Shown: one piece after another, positions 1 through 5,834 of the stretch
Layout of the letters: every line of letters starts with the position of its first letter
How positions within the stretch are numbered: the first letter of the stretch is position 1
Notes under the pieces: generated by a model
Databases searched by the model: none
Seen by the model: the letters and a program-made list of their open reading frames with translations, nothing else
Told to the model about the DNA's origin: nothing
Position numbers and translations under genes: made by a program
Assembly: GCA_017354515.1 (NCBI GenBank)
Contig: JAFMQT010000066.1
Span: 5,105-14,015 of the forward strand
Direction of reading: 5' to 3'
Length of the DNA: 8,911 nucleotides
Source of the DNA: Nocardia sp.
Lineage (GTDB): Bacteria > Actinomycetota > Actinomycetes > Mycobacteriales > Mycobacteriaceae

Positions 1-1047
1 GTGCATCGTGGTGAAGGCCTGTTCCACCTGGTCGAGGGCGATGCGCTCGCTGACGAACCGTTCCAGCGGCAGCCGGCCCTGCCGGTGCAGATCCAGCAGC
101 ATCGGGAAATCGCGTTCCGGCAAGCAGTCGCCGTACCAGGAGGATTTGAGCGACCCGCCATGGGAGAAGAAGTCGATCAGCGGCATCTCCAGCCGCATAT
201 CCGGGGTCGGCACCCCGACCAGCACCACGGTGCCGGCCAGATCGCGCGAGTAGAACGCCTGCTTCCAGGTTTCCGGCCGCCCGACCGCGTCGATCACCAC
301 ATCCGCGCCGAAACCACCGGTGAGCTCCTGCACCTGCTCGACCACATCGGCGCCGGCCGCCAGGGTGTGGGTGGCGCCGAGGTCCTTGGCCCACTCCAGC
401 TTCCGCGCGTCCCGGTCGATCGCGATGATGGTGGTCGCTCCCGCCAGCCGAGCCCCGGCGATGGCCGCGTCCCCGACGCCGCCGCAGCCGATGACCGCGA
501 CCGAATCGCCGTAGCCGACCCCGCCGGTATTGATCGCAGCCCCCAGCCCGGCCATCACGCCGCAGCCCAGCAGCCCGGCCACGGCCGGATCGGTATCGGC
601 GTCGATGACGGTGCACTGCCCCTCGTGGACCAGGGTCTTGTCCGCGAACGCACCGATACCCAGGGCCGGGGTCAGTTCGGTGCCGTCGGCGAGGGTCATG
701 GCGCGACCGGCGTTGAAGGTGCTGAAGCAGTACCAGGGTTTACCACGCTTGCAGGCGCGGCAGTTGCCGCAGACTGCGCGCCAATTCAGCAGCACGTGAT
801 CGCCGGGCCGCACGTGGGTCACGGACTCGCCGACGGTTTCCACCAGGCCGGCGGCCTCGTGGCCGAGCAGGAAGGGGAACTCGTCGTTGATCCCGCCCTC
901 GCGGTAGGTCAGATCGGTGTGGCACACCCCGCAGGCCAGGACGCGCACCACGACGTCGTGCGGACCCGGGTCGGGGATCACGATATCGACGATCTCGACC
1001 GGTGCGCCCACACTGCGGGCGATGACGCCCCGAACCTTCTGGGACAT
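1..1047 (-). CDS. mscR: S-(hydroxymethyl)mycothiol dehydrogenase / mycothiol-dependent formaldehyde dehydrogenase (C-terminus cut by window edge)
   Basis: Cytosolic zinc-dependent, NAD-linked medium-chain alcohol dehydrogenase that oxidises the formaldehyde-mycothiol adduct; the family can also reduce S-nitrosomycothiol. The minus-strand reading starts MSQKVRGVIARSVGAPVE and closely follows M. tuberculosis MscR/AdhE2 (Rv2259) as I recall it. Visible residues: catalytic zinc site C42 (in CGVCHTD), H63-E64 (GHE) and C162 (LLGCGV); structural zinc cysteines C93, C96, C99 and C107; Rossmann motif GCGGVG at 187-192; the family stretch DAVGRPET and FFSHGGSLKSSWYGDCLPE. The window holds 349 codons and ends at ...QAFTTMH, so only about 12 residues are missing if it matches the usual 361. 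The ATG is preceded by AAAGGAG (about 1051-1057). Mycothiol use confines the host to Actinobacteria. No other assignment competes. Confidence 0.95.
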   Translation of the reverse strand, partial: MSQKVRGVIARSVGAPVEIVDIVIPDPGPHDVVVRVLACGVCHTDLTYREGGINDEFPFLLGHEAAGLVETVGESVTHVRPGDHVLLNWRAVCGNCRACKRGKPWYCFSTFNAGRAMTLADGTELTPALGIGAFADKTLVHEGQCTVIDADTDPAVAGLLGCGVMAGLGAAINTGGVGYGDSVAVIGCGGVGDAAIAGARLAGATTIIAIDRDARKLEWAKDLGATHTLAAGADVVEQVQELTGGFGADVVIDAVGRPETWKQAFYSRDLAGTVVLVGVPTPDMRLEMPLIDFFSHGGSLKSSWYGDCLPERDFPMLLDLHRQGRLPLERFVSERIALDQVEQAFTTMH

Positions 1048-1091
1048 GAAAACTCCTTTGCGCGTTGTGGCGTGGTTCACCGTATGGACTC

Positions 1092-1097
1092 AGTCTA
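1092..1097 (-). promoter_or_regulatory. possible -10 box of mscR
   Basis: On the minus strand TAGACT fits the actinobacterial TAnnnT -10 form and would place the transcript start near 1085, giving a leader of about 38 bases that includes the AAAGGAG site. No convincing -35 hexamer lies 16-18 bases upstream, so this is a weak call. Confidence 0.3.
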
Positions 1098-1121
1098 GGA
1101 ACCGGAATCGGGCCGCGAGGC

Positions 1122-1144
1122 GAACGTGAGGTTCTGCTGAGAAC
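1122..1144. repeat. overlapping GAAC/GTTC inverted half-sites, candidate operator
   Basis: Three alternating half-sites are seen: GAAC (1122-1125), GTTC (1131-1134) and GAAC (1141-1144), giving GAAC-N5-GTTC and GTTCT-N4-AGAAC palindromes that overlap. They sit between the divergent mscR gene and the small gene at 1273, where a regulator could bind. The rest of 1048-1257 shows no gene I can support. Confidence 0.3.
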
Positions 1145-1257
1145 ATCATCGAATCCGGACACGCGACCTGCGCTCGGACGTACTCTCGGTGCACCACGGC
1201 AGTGATCGGCAAGGATGCCCGGGCAGGCAGAACCCGCGGCGTTCGCCACGCTCGACT

Positions 1258-1264
1258 AGGAGGT
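1258..1264 (+). promoter_or_regulatory. strong Shine-Dalgarno site that sets the start of the 64-residue microprotein
   Basis: AGGAGGT is a full match to the 16S rRNA anti-SD core and lies 8 bases before GTG 1273. It is the reason for choosing that GTG over the in-frame ATG at 1189. Confidence 0.75.
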
Positions 1265-1272
1265 CGATCCCG

Positions 1273-1467
1273 GTGCACCGTATCGATAAGGCAGCCCTGT
1301 GGCGCTCCATCCTGACCGGCCTGTCCGCCCTGGGCGTGGGTTTCGGCGCGATCGCCCCGGTCTACATCGCGACCCCGCCGGTCAGCGACCACCCCGCGGC
1401 GGATCAGCCCCAGGGCGAATGGGATTGGTCGATTCCGTATCAGTGGTTCGATCACGCCCACGAGTGA
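1273..1467 (+). CDS. small single-pass membrane or secreted protein, 64 residues, unknown function
   Basis: I do not recognise the family. From GTG 1273 the protein reads MHRIDKAALWRSILTGLSAL and on. A basic N-terminus is followed by a hydrophobic segment at about 11-33 (rich in Leu, Gly, Ala, Val), so it is either a signal peptide or a single membrane anchor. After it comes a short Pro/Asp-rich linker and an aromatic, acidic tail (EWDWSIPYQWFDHAHE, 49-64) with three Trp and three other aromatics. There is no lipobox cysteine. The perfect SD supports real translation. It stands alone: mscR is divergent, and the next lipoprotein starts 108 bases downstream. Such short anchored proteins are common in Nocardia-like genomes; no function is inferred. 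Confidence 0.7.
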   Translation: MHRIDKAALWRSILTGLSALGVGFGAIAPVYIATPPVSDHPAADQPQGEWDWSIPYQWFDHAHE

Positions 1468-1575
1468 CGCAGGCCCAGTTGCGCCGCGCCCCCGCGGGAG
1501 CACCGAGGAAGTCCACTACATTGGTCGGCAATCCGTCATACGCGGAGCATGCTCGACGACGATTGGGGGACTGAC

Positions 1576-2037
1576 ATGAACGGTGTGAGGAGCCGGCTAC
1601 GCGGCCGTCCACTGATCAGCGCGGTGGCGGCGATCGCGTGCACCCTGCTCGCCGGATGCGGCTCCAGCGTTTCCGGGTCGCCCACCTCCGCAGATCCGGT
1701 CTCGGCACGCTCGAGCGCCACCGATGCCGCGCTCGAGGTGATCGACTGCCCGTTCGATAAGCCTGCCGTACGTCCCGCTCAACTGATCCTGGCCTGCGGC
1801 GATCTCGGGGCACAGCTGGAGCAGATCGCCTGGCGCGGCTGGGGGCCGGATACCGCCGAGGGGGACGGGGTCGAACGCGAGAATGTCTGCGATCCCAATT
1901 GTGCGGCGGGAAAACACGTGACCCGGCCGGTTCACATCGTGCTGAGCGATATCGTGCGACCCGGAAATGTTTTCACCAAGGCGACAATCACGGATCCGGA
2001 CGGCCACAGTCAGAGCTGGCCGATGACCCGCCGGTGA
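1576..2037 (+). CDS. small secreted lipoprotein with CDPNC motif, unknown function
   Basis: The 153-residue protein has a lipoprotein signal: basic residues at 5-11, a hydrophobic core to 26 and lipobox LAGC with lipidation Cys28. A Ser/Thr/Ala-rich low-complexity linker follows (29-50). The mature domain carries four cysteines, in IDCP, ILACGD and CDPNC, likely two disulfides outside the membrane. The pattern P-x-x-I/L-x-LAC-D ... WxxWG ... CxPxCAxG ... PV-x-V-x-LS is one I associate with a widespread uncharacterised actinobacterial secreted family; that is recall, not a search. ATG 1576 is chosen because GGGGGA (1565-1570) lies 5 bases upstream and the signal peptide begins cleanly; an in-frame ATG at 1549 would add nine acidic residues before it. 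The hydrolase gene begins 29 bases after its stop, so the two probably form an operon. Confidence 0.8.
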   Translation: MNGVRSRLRGRPLISAVAAIACTLLAGCGSSVSGSPTSADPVSARSSATDAALEVIDCPFDKPAVRPAQLILACGDLGAQLEQIAWRGWGPDTAEGDGVERENVCDPNCAAGKHVTRPVHIVLSDIVRPGNVFTKATITDPDGHSQSWPMTRR

Positions 2038-2066
2038 TCCACCGAATCGCGCGAGGAGTGCGCCGC

Positions 2067-2966
2067 ATGACCGATCAGGCCCCTGTCCCCGACGCCGAGC
2101 GCTTCGTCCGCAGCGGTGTATTCGATATCGCAGTCTACGAATACGGCGAGCCCGCGAATCCGACCATCGTGCTGGTGCACGGCTGGCCCGACGATCACCA
2201 TCTCTGGGATCGGGTGATTCCGCTGTTGGCGGATCGCTTTCACGTGGTCGCCTACGACACCCGAGGGCACGGCCGATCCTCGCGCGTCGACCGGACCGAG
2301 GACTATCAGCTCGAGCGGTTCGCCGCCGATTTCTACGCCGTCGCCGACGCGGTGAGTCCGGACGCGCCGGTGCACGTGCTCGCGCACGATTGGGGATCGG
2401 TCCAGGTCTGGGAGGCGGTGTGCGAGCCCGAGGCCACCGCCCGGGTCGCCTCGTTCACCTCGGTGTCCGGACCCAATATCGACCATCTCGGCCTGTGGGT
2501 GCGCGATCGGCTGGGTCGCGGTAAGTGGTGGGGGCCGCTGTCGCAGTTGCTGTCCTCTTCCTACATCCTGATCTTCCTGGCCCCGATCACCAGCCGCATC
2601 GTGCTGCGGCCGCTGTCCCGGGAATCGGTGTGGAAACCGTTCATGGCCTGGATGAACGGCACCGCGCAGGAGAACGTCACGCTCGGACCGAGGTTCCACG
2701 ACGACTTCTTCGACGGTCTGCGCATCTACCGCGCCAACGTGCTGCGGCGGCTGTCGCATCCTCGCGAACGCACCAGCGAGGTCCCGGTCCAGTTGATCCT
2801 CGCGCGTCGCGATATGGCGGTCCGGCCGGCGATCTACGCCGATGAGGAGGCCTGGACCGAGCAGCTGCGACGGCGGGAAGTGGTTGCCGGACACTGGGTT
2901 CCGTTTTCACATCCGCAACTGCTCGCCACCGCCACAGCGGAAATGATCGAGACGGTGAGCCGGTAA
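2067..2966 (+). CDS. alpha/beta hydrolase, epoxide-hydrolase (EphD N-domain) type
   Basis: The 299-residue alpha/beta-hydrolase-fold enzyme has the oxyanion-hole motif HGWPD at 38-42, the nucleophile elbow HDWGS with Asp108, a second acid Asp249 (ARRDMAVRP) and catalytic His276 (AGHWVPFSHP). An Asp nucleophile rather than Ser points to epoxide hydrolase or haloalkane dehalogenase chemistry; HGWPD favours epoxide hydrolase. The stretches VHVLAHDWGS and ASFTSVSGP closely resemble the N-terminal domain of mycobacterial EphD, but the C-terminal short-chain dehydrogenase domain of EphD is absent here. The lid (about 140-235) is hydrophobic with several Tyr; the ring-opening tyrosines cannot be assigned by eye. 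ATG 2067 follows GAGGAG at 2053-2058 with 8 bases between. The lipoprotein gene ends 29 bases upstream. The substrate is unknown. Confidence 0.88.
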   Translation: MTDQAPVPDAERFVRSGVFDIAVYEYGEPANPTIVLVHGWPDDHHLWDRVIPLLADRFHVVAYDTRGHGRSSRVDRTEDYQLERFAADFYAVADAVSPDAPVHVLAHDWGSVQVWEAVCEPEATARVASFTSVSGPNIDHLGLWVRDRLGRGKWWGPLSQLLSSSYILIFLAPITSRIVLRPLSRESVWKPFMAWMNGTAQENVTLGPRFHDDFFDGLRIYRANVLRRLSHPRERTSEVPVQLILARRDMAVRPAIYADEEAWTEQLRRREVVAGHWVPFSHPQLLATATAEMIETVSR

Positions 2967-2969
2967 GCG

Positions 2970-2990
2970 GATCGTTGGCCGATCGTTGGC
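2970..2990. repeat. 10-bp direct repeat with 11-bp period upstream of a leaderless promoter
   Basis: GATCGTTGGC occurs at 2970-2979 and again at 2981-2990. The 11-bp period puts both copies on the same face of the helix. They lie at about -42 to -22 from the predicted start of transcription at 3012, so they overlap the -35 region and could be an operator or an activator site. Confidence 0.55.
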
Positions 2991-3005
2991 GGCCGAGAGT
3001 ACTTT
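2975..3005 (+). promoter_or_regulatory. predicted leaderless promoter of the Gly/Cys-rich protein
   Basis: TACTTT at 3000-3005 fits TAnnnT, and TTGGCC (2975-2980) is a possible -35 hexamer with a 19-base spacer. The -10 ends 6 bases before ATG 3012, so transcription would begin at or very near the A of the ATG. No Shine-Dalgarno site is present. Leaderless messages are common in mycobacteria and relatives. Confidence 0.55.
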
Positions 3006-3011
3006 CGCCGC

Positions 3012-3296
3012 ATGGTATTTGTGATGGTCATTCTCGTTGTCGGTGCCGTGCTCGCGATCGGCGTGGCATTCAGTAAGCGCCAGAACGGCGGCACCAGCCG
3101 GTGGAACGCCGGTAACCCGAGTAGTTACTACTCCGATAGTGGAAGCGGTTGCGGCGGGGGTGGGTGCGCCGCCTCCGGGCTGTTCGATTCCGGCAGTGGA
3201 AGCGCCGACAGTGGAAGCTCGGATGGCGGAAGCGGTTGTGGCGGTGGAAGTAGTTGTGGTGGGGGAAGTAGTTGCGGTGGGGGAAGCAGCAACTAA
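3012..3296 (+). CDS. small membrane protein with Gly/Ser/Cys-repeat tail, unknown function
   Basis: The 94-residue protein has an N-terminal membrane segment at about 2-20 (VFVMVILVVGAVLAIGVAF), a short basic stretch (SKRQ) suggesting a cytoplasmic tail under the positive-inside rule, and then about 70 residues that are almost wholly Gly, Ser, Asp and Cys. Five cysteines occur (47, 52, 76, 82, 88); the last three start exact hexads CGGGSS at 76-93. Tails of this kind occur in small actinobacterial membrane proteins and recall the Gly/Cys-rich ends of TIGR04222 proteins, but I cannot assign it to that family. The tail could bind metal, form disulfides or be a substrate for modification; nothing here decides. 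It converges on the GRDP-like gene, 41 bases apart. An overlapping +1-frame ORF is a shadow caused by the repeats. Confidence 0.75.
   Translation: MVFVMVILVVGAVLAIGVAFSKRQNGGTSRWNAGNPSSYYSDSGSGCGGGGCAASGLFDSGSGSADSGSSDGGSGCGGGSSCGGGSSCGGGSSN
3237..3290 (+). repeat. three 18-bp tandem repeats coding for CGGGSS
   Basis: Units at 3237-3254, 3255-3272 and 3273-3290 each encode Cys-Gly-Gly-Gly-Ser-Ser with only third-position differences. Looser AGTGGAAGC copies occur at about 3137-3220. The array could change length by slippage. Confidence 0.8.
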
Positions 3297-3337
3297 GTCG
3301 GTTCAGGCCGTTCTATCCGGTCGGTAAGGATCCGAAC

Positions 3338-3838
3338 TCACCGCGCGCCGAAGTCGGCGAGCCGGGCTTCGACCTCGGCCACCCGCTGCTGCGACACGCC
3401 CCACGGATGATCAACGCCGACAACCGAATCCAGATCCCACAGCACGCACACCTCACCGGGATCGGCGACCATCGACCAGGCCACCACCGTGCGGCCGAGT
3501 TGTGTCGCCATCGGCACCGGCACGCCGCCCCCGCCATATCCGTCGCCCTCCGGGAAATGATGCAGGAACCTGCCGTAGGCGGCAGCGCAGAAATCGGCAT
3601 AACGCCTGGTGCACAACATCAATCCGTGCCAGGCCTCGTCGACGGCGTGGGACGGCATCCCGATCACCTGGTCATCGGCCATCGCCGCGCCGCAGCAGCG
3701 CAACCATTGCCGCAGACCGGTTTCCACCAATTCCCGCGGCTGCCAGGGGCACGTCTTGAAGACCGCCTCGGGCAACCGCAAGGCGTCGACGGCCCGGCGA
3801 GTACGCCGCGGATCGACGCGTCGGAAACGGGACAGCAT
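3338..3838 (-). CDS. GRDP-like (glycine-rich-domain-containing protein-like) protein
   Basis: The 166-residue soluble protein shows the core of the GRDP/DUF1399-like family: VDEAWH at 66-71, then L-x-x-T-x-x-Y-x-x-FC (73-84) and GRFLHHFP (89-96). Family members share this V-D-x-x-W-H ... Y-x-x-F-C ... G-x-x-x-H-H pattern; the His residues look like a metal or catalytic site, but no activity is established to my knowledge. A short GYGGGG turn follows at 100-105. Six cysteines are present, two adjacent (48-49). ATG 3838 is taken as the start; a TTG at 3874 would add 12 residues but has no SD. It lies 40 bases after the terC stop on the same strand, so the two are probably cotranscribed. Its 3' end converges with the Gly/Cys-rich membrane gene. 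Confidence 0.75.
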   Translation of the reverse strand: MLSRFRRVDPRRTRRAVDALRLPEAVFKTCPWQPRELVETGLRQWLRCCGAAMADDQVIGMPSHAVDEAWHGLMLCTRRYADFCAAAYGRFLHHFPEGDGYGGGGVPVPMATQLGRTVVAWSMVADPGEVCVLWDLDSVVGVDHPWGVSQQRVAEVEARLADFGAR

Positions 3839-3878
3839 CGCTTCACCGTATTGCGGGCCCGAGCCGCTGGGCAACCGA

Positions 3879-4907
3879 CTATTCGGTGGTGGTGGACTCG
3901 GGTTCGGTACCGGAGACGCCGCGAGTGGCCAGCAGGCTGCTCACCGTAACCACCCCGAGAGCCACCACGATCACCAGCAGCGACAGTGTGGTCGGGATAT
4001 CGGGGACTCCGGGCCAAAGATCATGTGCCCAGTGCAGGACCAGTTTCACGCCGATGAAGCCGAGGATGACAGCGAGCCCGTAGGCGAGATGGACCAGCCG
4101 CGACAGCAGTGCCTGCAGCACGAAATACAAGGCGCGGAGGCCGAACAGCGCGAAGGCGTTGGTCGCGAACACCAGATATGGATCACCCGTCACGCCGTAC
4201 ACCGCGGGGATGGAATCGACCGCGAAGATCACATCGGTCGCCATCACCGCGGTCACCACCAGCGCCAAGGGGGTGAGCGCCCGGCGCCCCGCCTCGCGCG
4301 CCATCATCCGCGGCCCGCGATAGTCGTCGGTGACCGGCAGCAGCCGGCGCAGCAGCCGCACCGATCGCATGCGTGCGATATCGACCTCGGTCTCGTGACC
4401 GGTGACCGCGTCCCGCACCAACTTCACCGCGGTGAACAGCAGAATCGCCCCGAACAGCAGGAAAGCGAAGTCCAACGAGGCCAGCGCCGCCGCCCCGATG
4501 GCGATGAATATCCCGCGCAACACCAGCGCGCCCACGATCCCGAACAGCAGCACCCGCTGCGCGAGGACCGCCGGAACCGCGAAGGCGGTCAGCAGCAGCA
4601 TGAAGACGAACAGATTGTCCACCGACAGCGACTTCTCGAGTAGGAATCCGGTGATGAAGTCGGTCGCGGGACCCGGACCGTATCCGGCCCAGAGGGCGCC
4701 GAAGAAGACCACGGGCAGGGTCAGATAGCAGACCGTCCACCCGATCGCCTCCCGGACCGATACCTCATGCGGGCTGTGGGTGACAACGAAATCCAGGGTG
4801 AATACCACCAGCACTCCGATGATGGTGGCCGCCCACAACCACGGACCGCCGATGGTGTGCAGCGGGGACTCGCCCAGGGCAGCGGCTGCCGAAACGGTCG
4901 AATACAC
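3879..4907 (-). CDS. TerC/Alx-family integral membrane protein, probable Mn2+ exporter
   Basis: A polytopic inner-membrane protein with about eight or nine hydrophobic segments. TerC hallmarks are EKSLSVDNLFVF (91-102, counting from GTG 4907) and ATDVIFAVDSIPAVYGVTGDP (223-243), whose acidic residues lie in membrane segments and are thought to handle the metal ion. A charged cytoplasmic loop sits at about 168-212. E. coli Alx and B. subtilis relatives in this family are linked to manganese export; the riboswitch upstream supports that here. Start choice: an in-frame GTG at 4949 lies inside the conserved 3' part of the riboswitch, so the more likely start is GTG 4907, preceded by GAGGAGA (4911-4917, minus strand), giving 342 residues. 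The spacing of 3-4 bases is short. The C-terminal tail (about 329-342) is Thr/Glu-rich and looks disordered. Confidence 0.9.
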   Translation of the reverse strand: MYSTVSAAAALGESPLHTIGGPWLWAATIIGVLVVFTLDFVVTHSPHEVSVREAIGWTVCYLTLPVVFFGALWAGYGPGPATDFITGFLLEKSLSVDNLFVFMLLLTAFAVPAVLAQRVLLFGIVGALVLRGIFIAIGAAALASLDFAFLLFGAILLFTAVKLVRDAVTGHETEVDIARMRSVRLLRRLLPVTDDYRGPRMMAREAGRRALTPLALVVTAVMATDVIFAVDSIPAVYGVTGDPYLVFATNAFALFGLRALYFVLQALLSRLVHLAYGLAVILGFIGVKLVLHWAHDLWPGVPDIPTTLSLLVIVVALGVVTVSSLLATRGVSGTEPESTTTE

Positions 4908-4913
4908 AGGTCT

Positions 4914-4939
4914 CCTCGGGTATGCGTCGAACCCCGAGG
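4914..4939 (-). promoter_or_regulatory. alternative hairpin hiding the terC ribosome binding site
   Basis: On the minus strand CCTCGGG (4939-4933) can pair with CCCGAGG (4920-4914), seven perfect pairs. The right arm holds most of the GAGGAGA ribosome binding site; the left arm belongs to the 3' conserved part of the riboswitch; and the 12-base loop holds the 3' strand of riboswitch helix P1. The hairpin and P1 should exclude each other, which fits a translational ON switch. This is inferred from pairing alone. Confidence 0.6.
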
Positions 4940-5034
4940 TCTCCTTCACCCGATGATCGGGCGGCCATCCGGGGATCCCGCTCGGTGAATCCGTACTGAC
5001 CGGTGTGGCGCTTGGGAAGTACTCCCCTCGACGC
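4924..5034 (-). ncRNA. yybP-ykoY-type Mn2+ riboswitch upstream of terC
   Basis: Read on the minus strand, a closing helix P1 forms between GCGTCGA (5034-5028) and TCGACGC (4930-4924), seven perfect pairs. Directly inside it is GGGGAGTA (5027-5020), the conserved 5' element of the yybP-ykoY class, and near the 3' end GAAGGAGACC (4947-4938), matching the conserved 3' internal-loop element. CTTCCC (5019-5014) can pair with GGG-T-GAAG (4951-4944) as P2 with one bulge. The interior includes GGTCAGTACGG and a CCCGA-TCA-TCGGG hairpin; the exact L3 partner was not resolved. Riboswitches of this class sense Mn2+ and often precede TerC-family genes, as with E. coli alx. No clear promoter is seen between it and the Ddn-family gene ending at 5059, so the transcript may start within or before that gene. 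Confidence 0.75.
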
Positions 5035-5058
5035 CGAGGATACGGCAGCGGCTATCGC

Positions 5059-5490
5059 TCAGTGACGGGGGCTGAGCACCGCGACCGAAATCGGCCGGGT
5101 CGTCATCCGCTGATACTGCGTGTACCTGCCCTGATTGACCGCGTCCACCAGTTGCCAGCGCCGGGCGTAATCGGGATCGCCGGGATAGGTCGCCCGCGCG
5201 GTAACCGGAACCCGGCGCCGCCCGACCTGGATCTCACACTCCGGCGCGGCCTTGATGTTGGCCAGCCACCCGGGCGGCCGCGAGGAGCCGCCGTTGGATG
5301 CGGTGACCAGATAATCCTCGCCGTCGCGGGCATAGGTCAGCGCACTGGTGCGGGGCCGGCCGGTCTTGCGCCCCACCGTCCGCAACAGCAGCGTCGGATT
5401 ACCGAACAACACCCGATGTCCGACGAAGCCGTCGGACTTCTCGTACACCCACTGATGTACTCGCAGCACATTCGCGAACAGCCCGGCCAT
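5059..5490 (-). CDS. deazaflavin (F420)-dependent nitroreductase/quinone reductase family protein (Ddn/FDOR-A type)
   Basis: The 143-residue split-beta-barrel protein of the PF04075 type carries the family pattern LLLRTVGRKTGRPRTSALTY (34-53) followed by DGEDYLVTASNGG (57-68) and PPGWLANIKAAP (72-83). In characterised relatives such as M. tuberculosis Ddn these segments bind the F420 phosphate tail and shape the substrate pocket. Members reduce quinones, nitroimidazoles or other electrophiles using reduced F420; the substrate here cannot be told. A C-terminal YTQYQRMTTRPISVAVL strand (123-139) completes the fold. No signal peptide is seen; the aromatic N-terminal helix resembles those that associate Ddn with the membrane. 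ATG 5490 follows GAGGAAGG (5493-5500). A weak TAGTGT (5526-5521, minus) may be its -10 box. Confidence 0.88.
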   Translation of the reverse strand: MAGLFANVLRVHQWVYEKSDGFVGHRVLFGNPTLLLRTVGRKTGRPRTSALTYARDGEDYLVTASNGGSSRPPGWLANIKAAPECEIQVGRRRVPVTARATYPGDPDYARRWQLVDAVNQGRYTQYQRMTTRPISVAVLSPRH

Positions 5491-5709
5491 CGCCTTCCTC
5501 CCATCATCGGCTCCCGGCCCACACTATCGGCCCACCTGCCGACAAGCTCCTTGCGAGCCCCGGCCGCACCCTTTCCAGTGCGAACGCACCCCGTATTGCC
5601 GACGTAGGGGATGAACCAGTCACCCGCGCGTCGCATCACGGCCGCGAAAACTACTTGGCAACAAAGCTTTTCGAGTGCGGCGAATCGTGCGACGGGCCGA
5701 GTGGGCGAA

Positions 5710-5738
5710 TTGCCCCATCACCGGGTAGCATCCATACG
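5710..5738 (+). promoter_or_regulatory. weak candidate promoter for the tRNA gene
   Basis: TTGCCC (5710-5715) and CATACG (5733-5738) are 17 bases apart and would start transcription near 5745, about 16 bases before the tRNA. The -10 match is poor; TAGCAT at 5726-5731 is an alternative with no good -35. In the rest of 5491-5760 I see no supportable gene. Confidence 0.3.
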
Positions 5739-5760
5739 CCGCATACGCGGATCGCGGTCG

Positions 5761-5834
5761 GGGGCGGTAGCTCAGTCGGTTAGAGCCGTGGACTCATAAT
5801 CCATTGGTCGCGGGTTCGAGCCCCGCCCGCCCCA
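5761..5834 (+). tRNA. tRNA with anticodon CAT, probably elongator tRNA-Met
   Basis: The cloverleaf folds completely. Acceptor GGGGCGG (5761-5767) pairs with CCGCCCC (5827-5833); D-stem GCTC/GAGC (5770-5773/5783-5786); anticodon stem GTGGA/TCCAT (5788-5792/5800-5804) with one G-U pair; loop CTCATAA with anticodon CAT at 5795-5797; T-stem GCGGG/CCCGC (5810-5814/5822-5826) around TTCGAGC; discriminator A 5834. CCA is not encoded. The acceptor begins G-C paired and the anticodon stem lacks the three G-C pairs of an initiator, so it is not tRNA-fMet. Elongator Met is favoured, but an Ile2 species with lysidine-modified CAT cannot be excluded by eye. Confidence 0.93.

Noticed and set aside
1..1098. 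365-codon plus-strand open frame
   Set aside because: It is antisense to mscR; the minus strand has the clear dehydrogenase motifs. Long antisense frames are expected in high-GC DNA.
1122..1134. LexA/SOS box
   Set aside because: The actinobacterial box is GAAC-N4-GTTC with TCGAAC/GTTCGA arms; here the spacing is five and the outer bases do not fit.
2010..2894. 294-codon minus-strand open frame
   Set aside because: It lies antisense to the hydrolase, which has its catalytic triad and RBS; the antisense product has no domain.
3839..3874. Upstream TTG start for the GRDP-like protein
   Set aside because: No Shine-Dalgarno precedes it, and the added 12 residues do not look conserved in character; ATG 3838 is simpler, though translational coupling to terC 4 bases away keeps it possible.
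3609..4643. 344-codon plus-strand open frame
   Set aside because: It is antisense to terC and the GRDP-like gene, with a Gln/His/Arg-rich composition typical of shadow frames and no recognisable domain.
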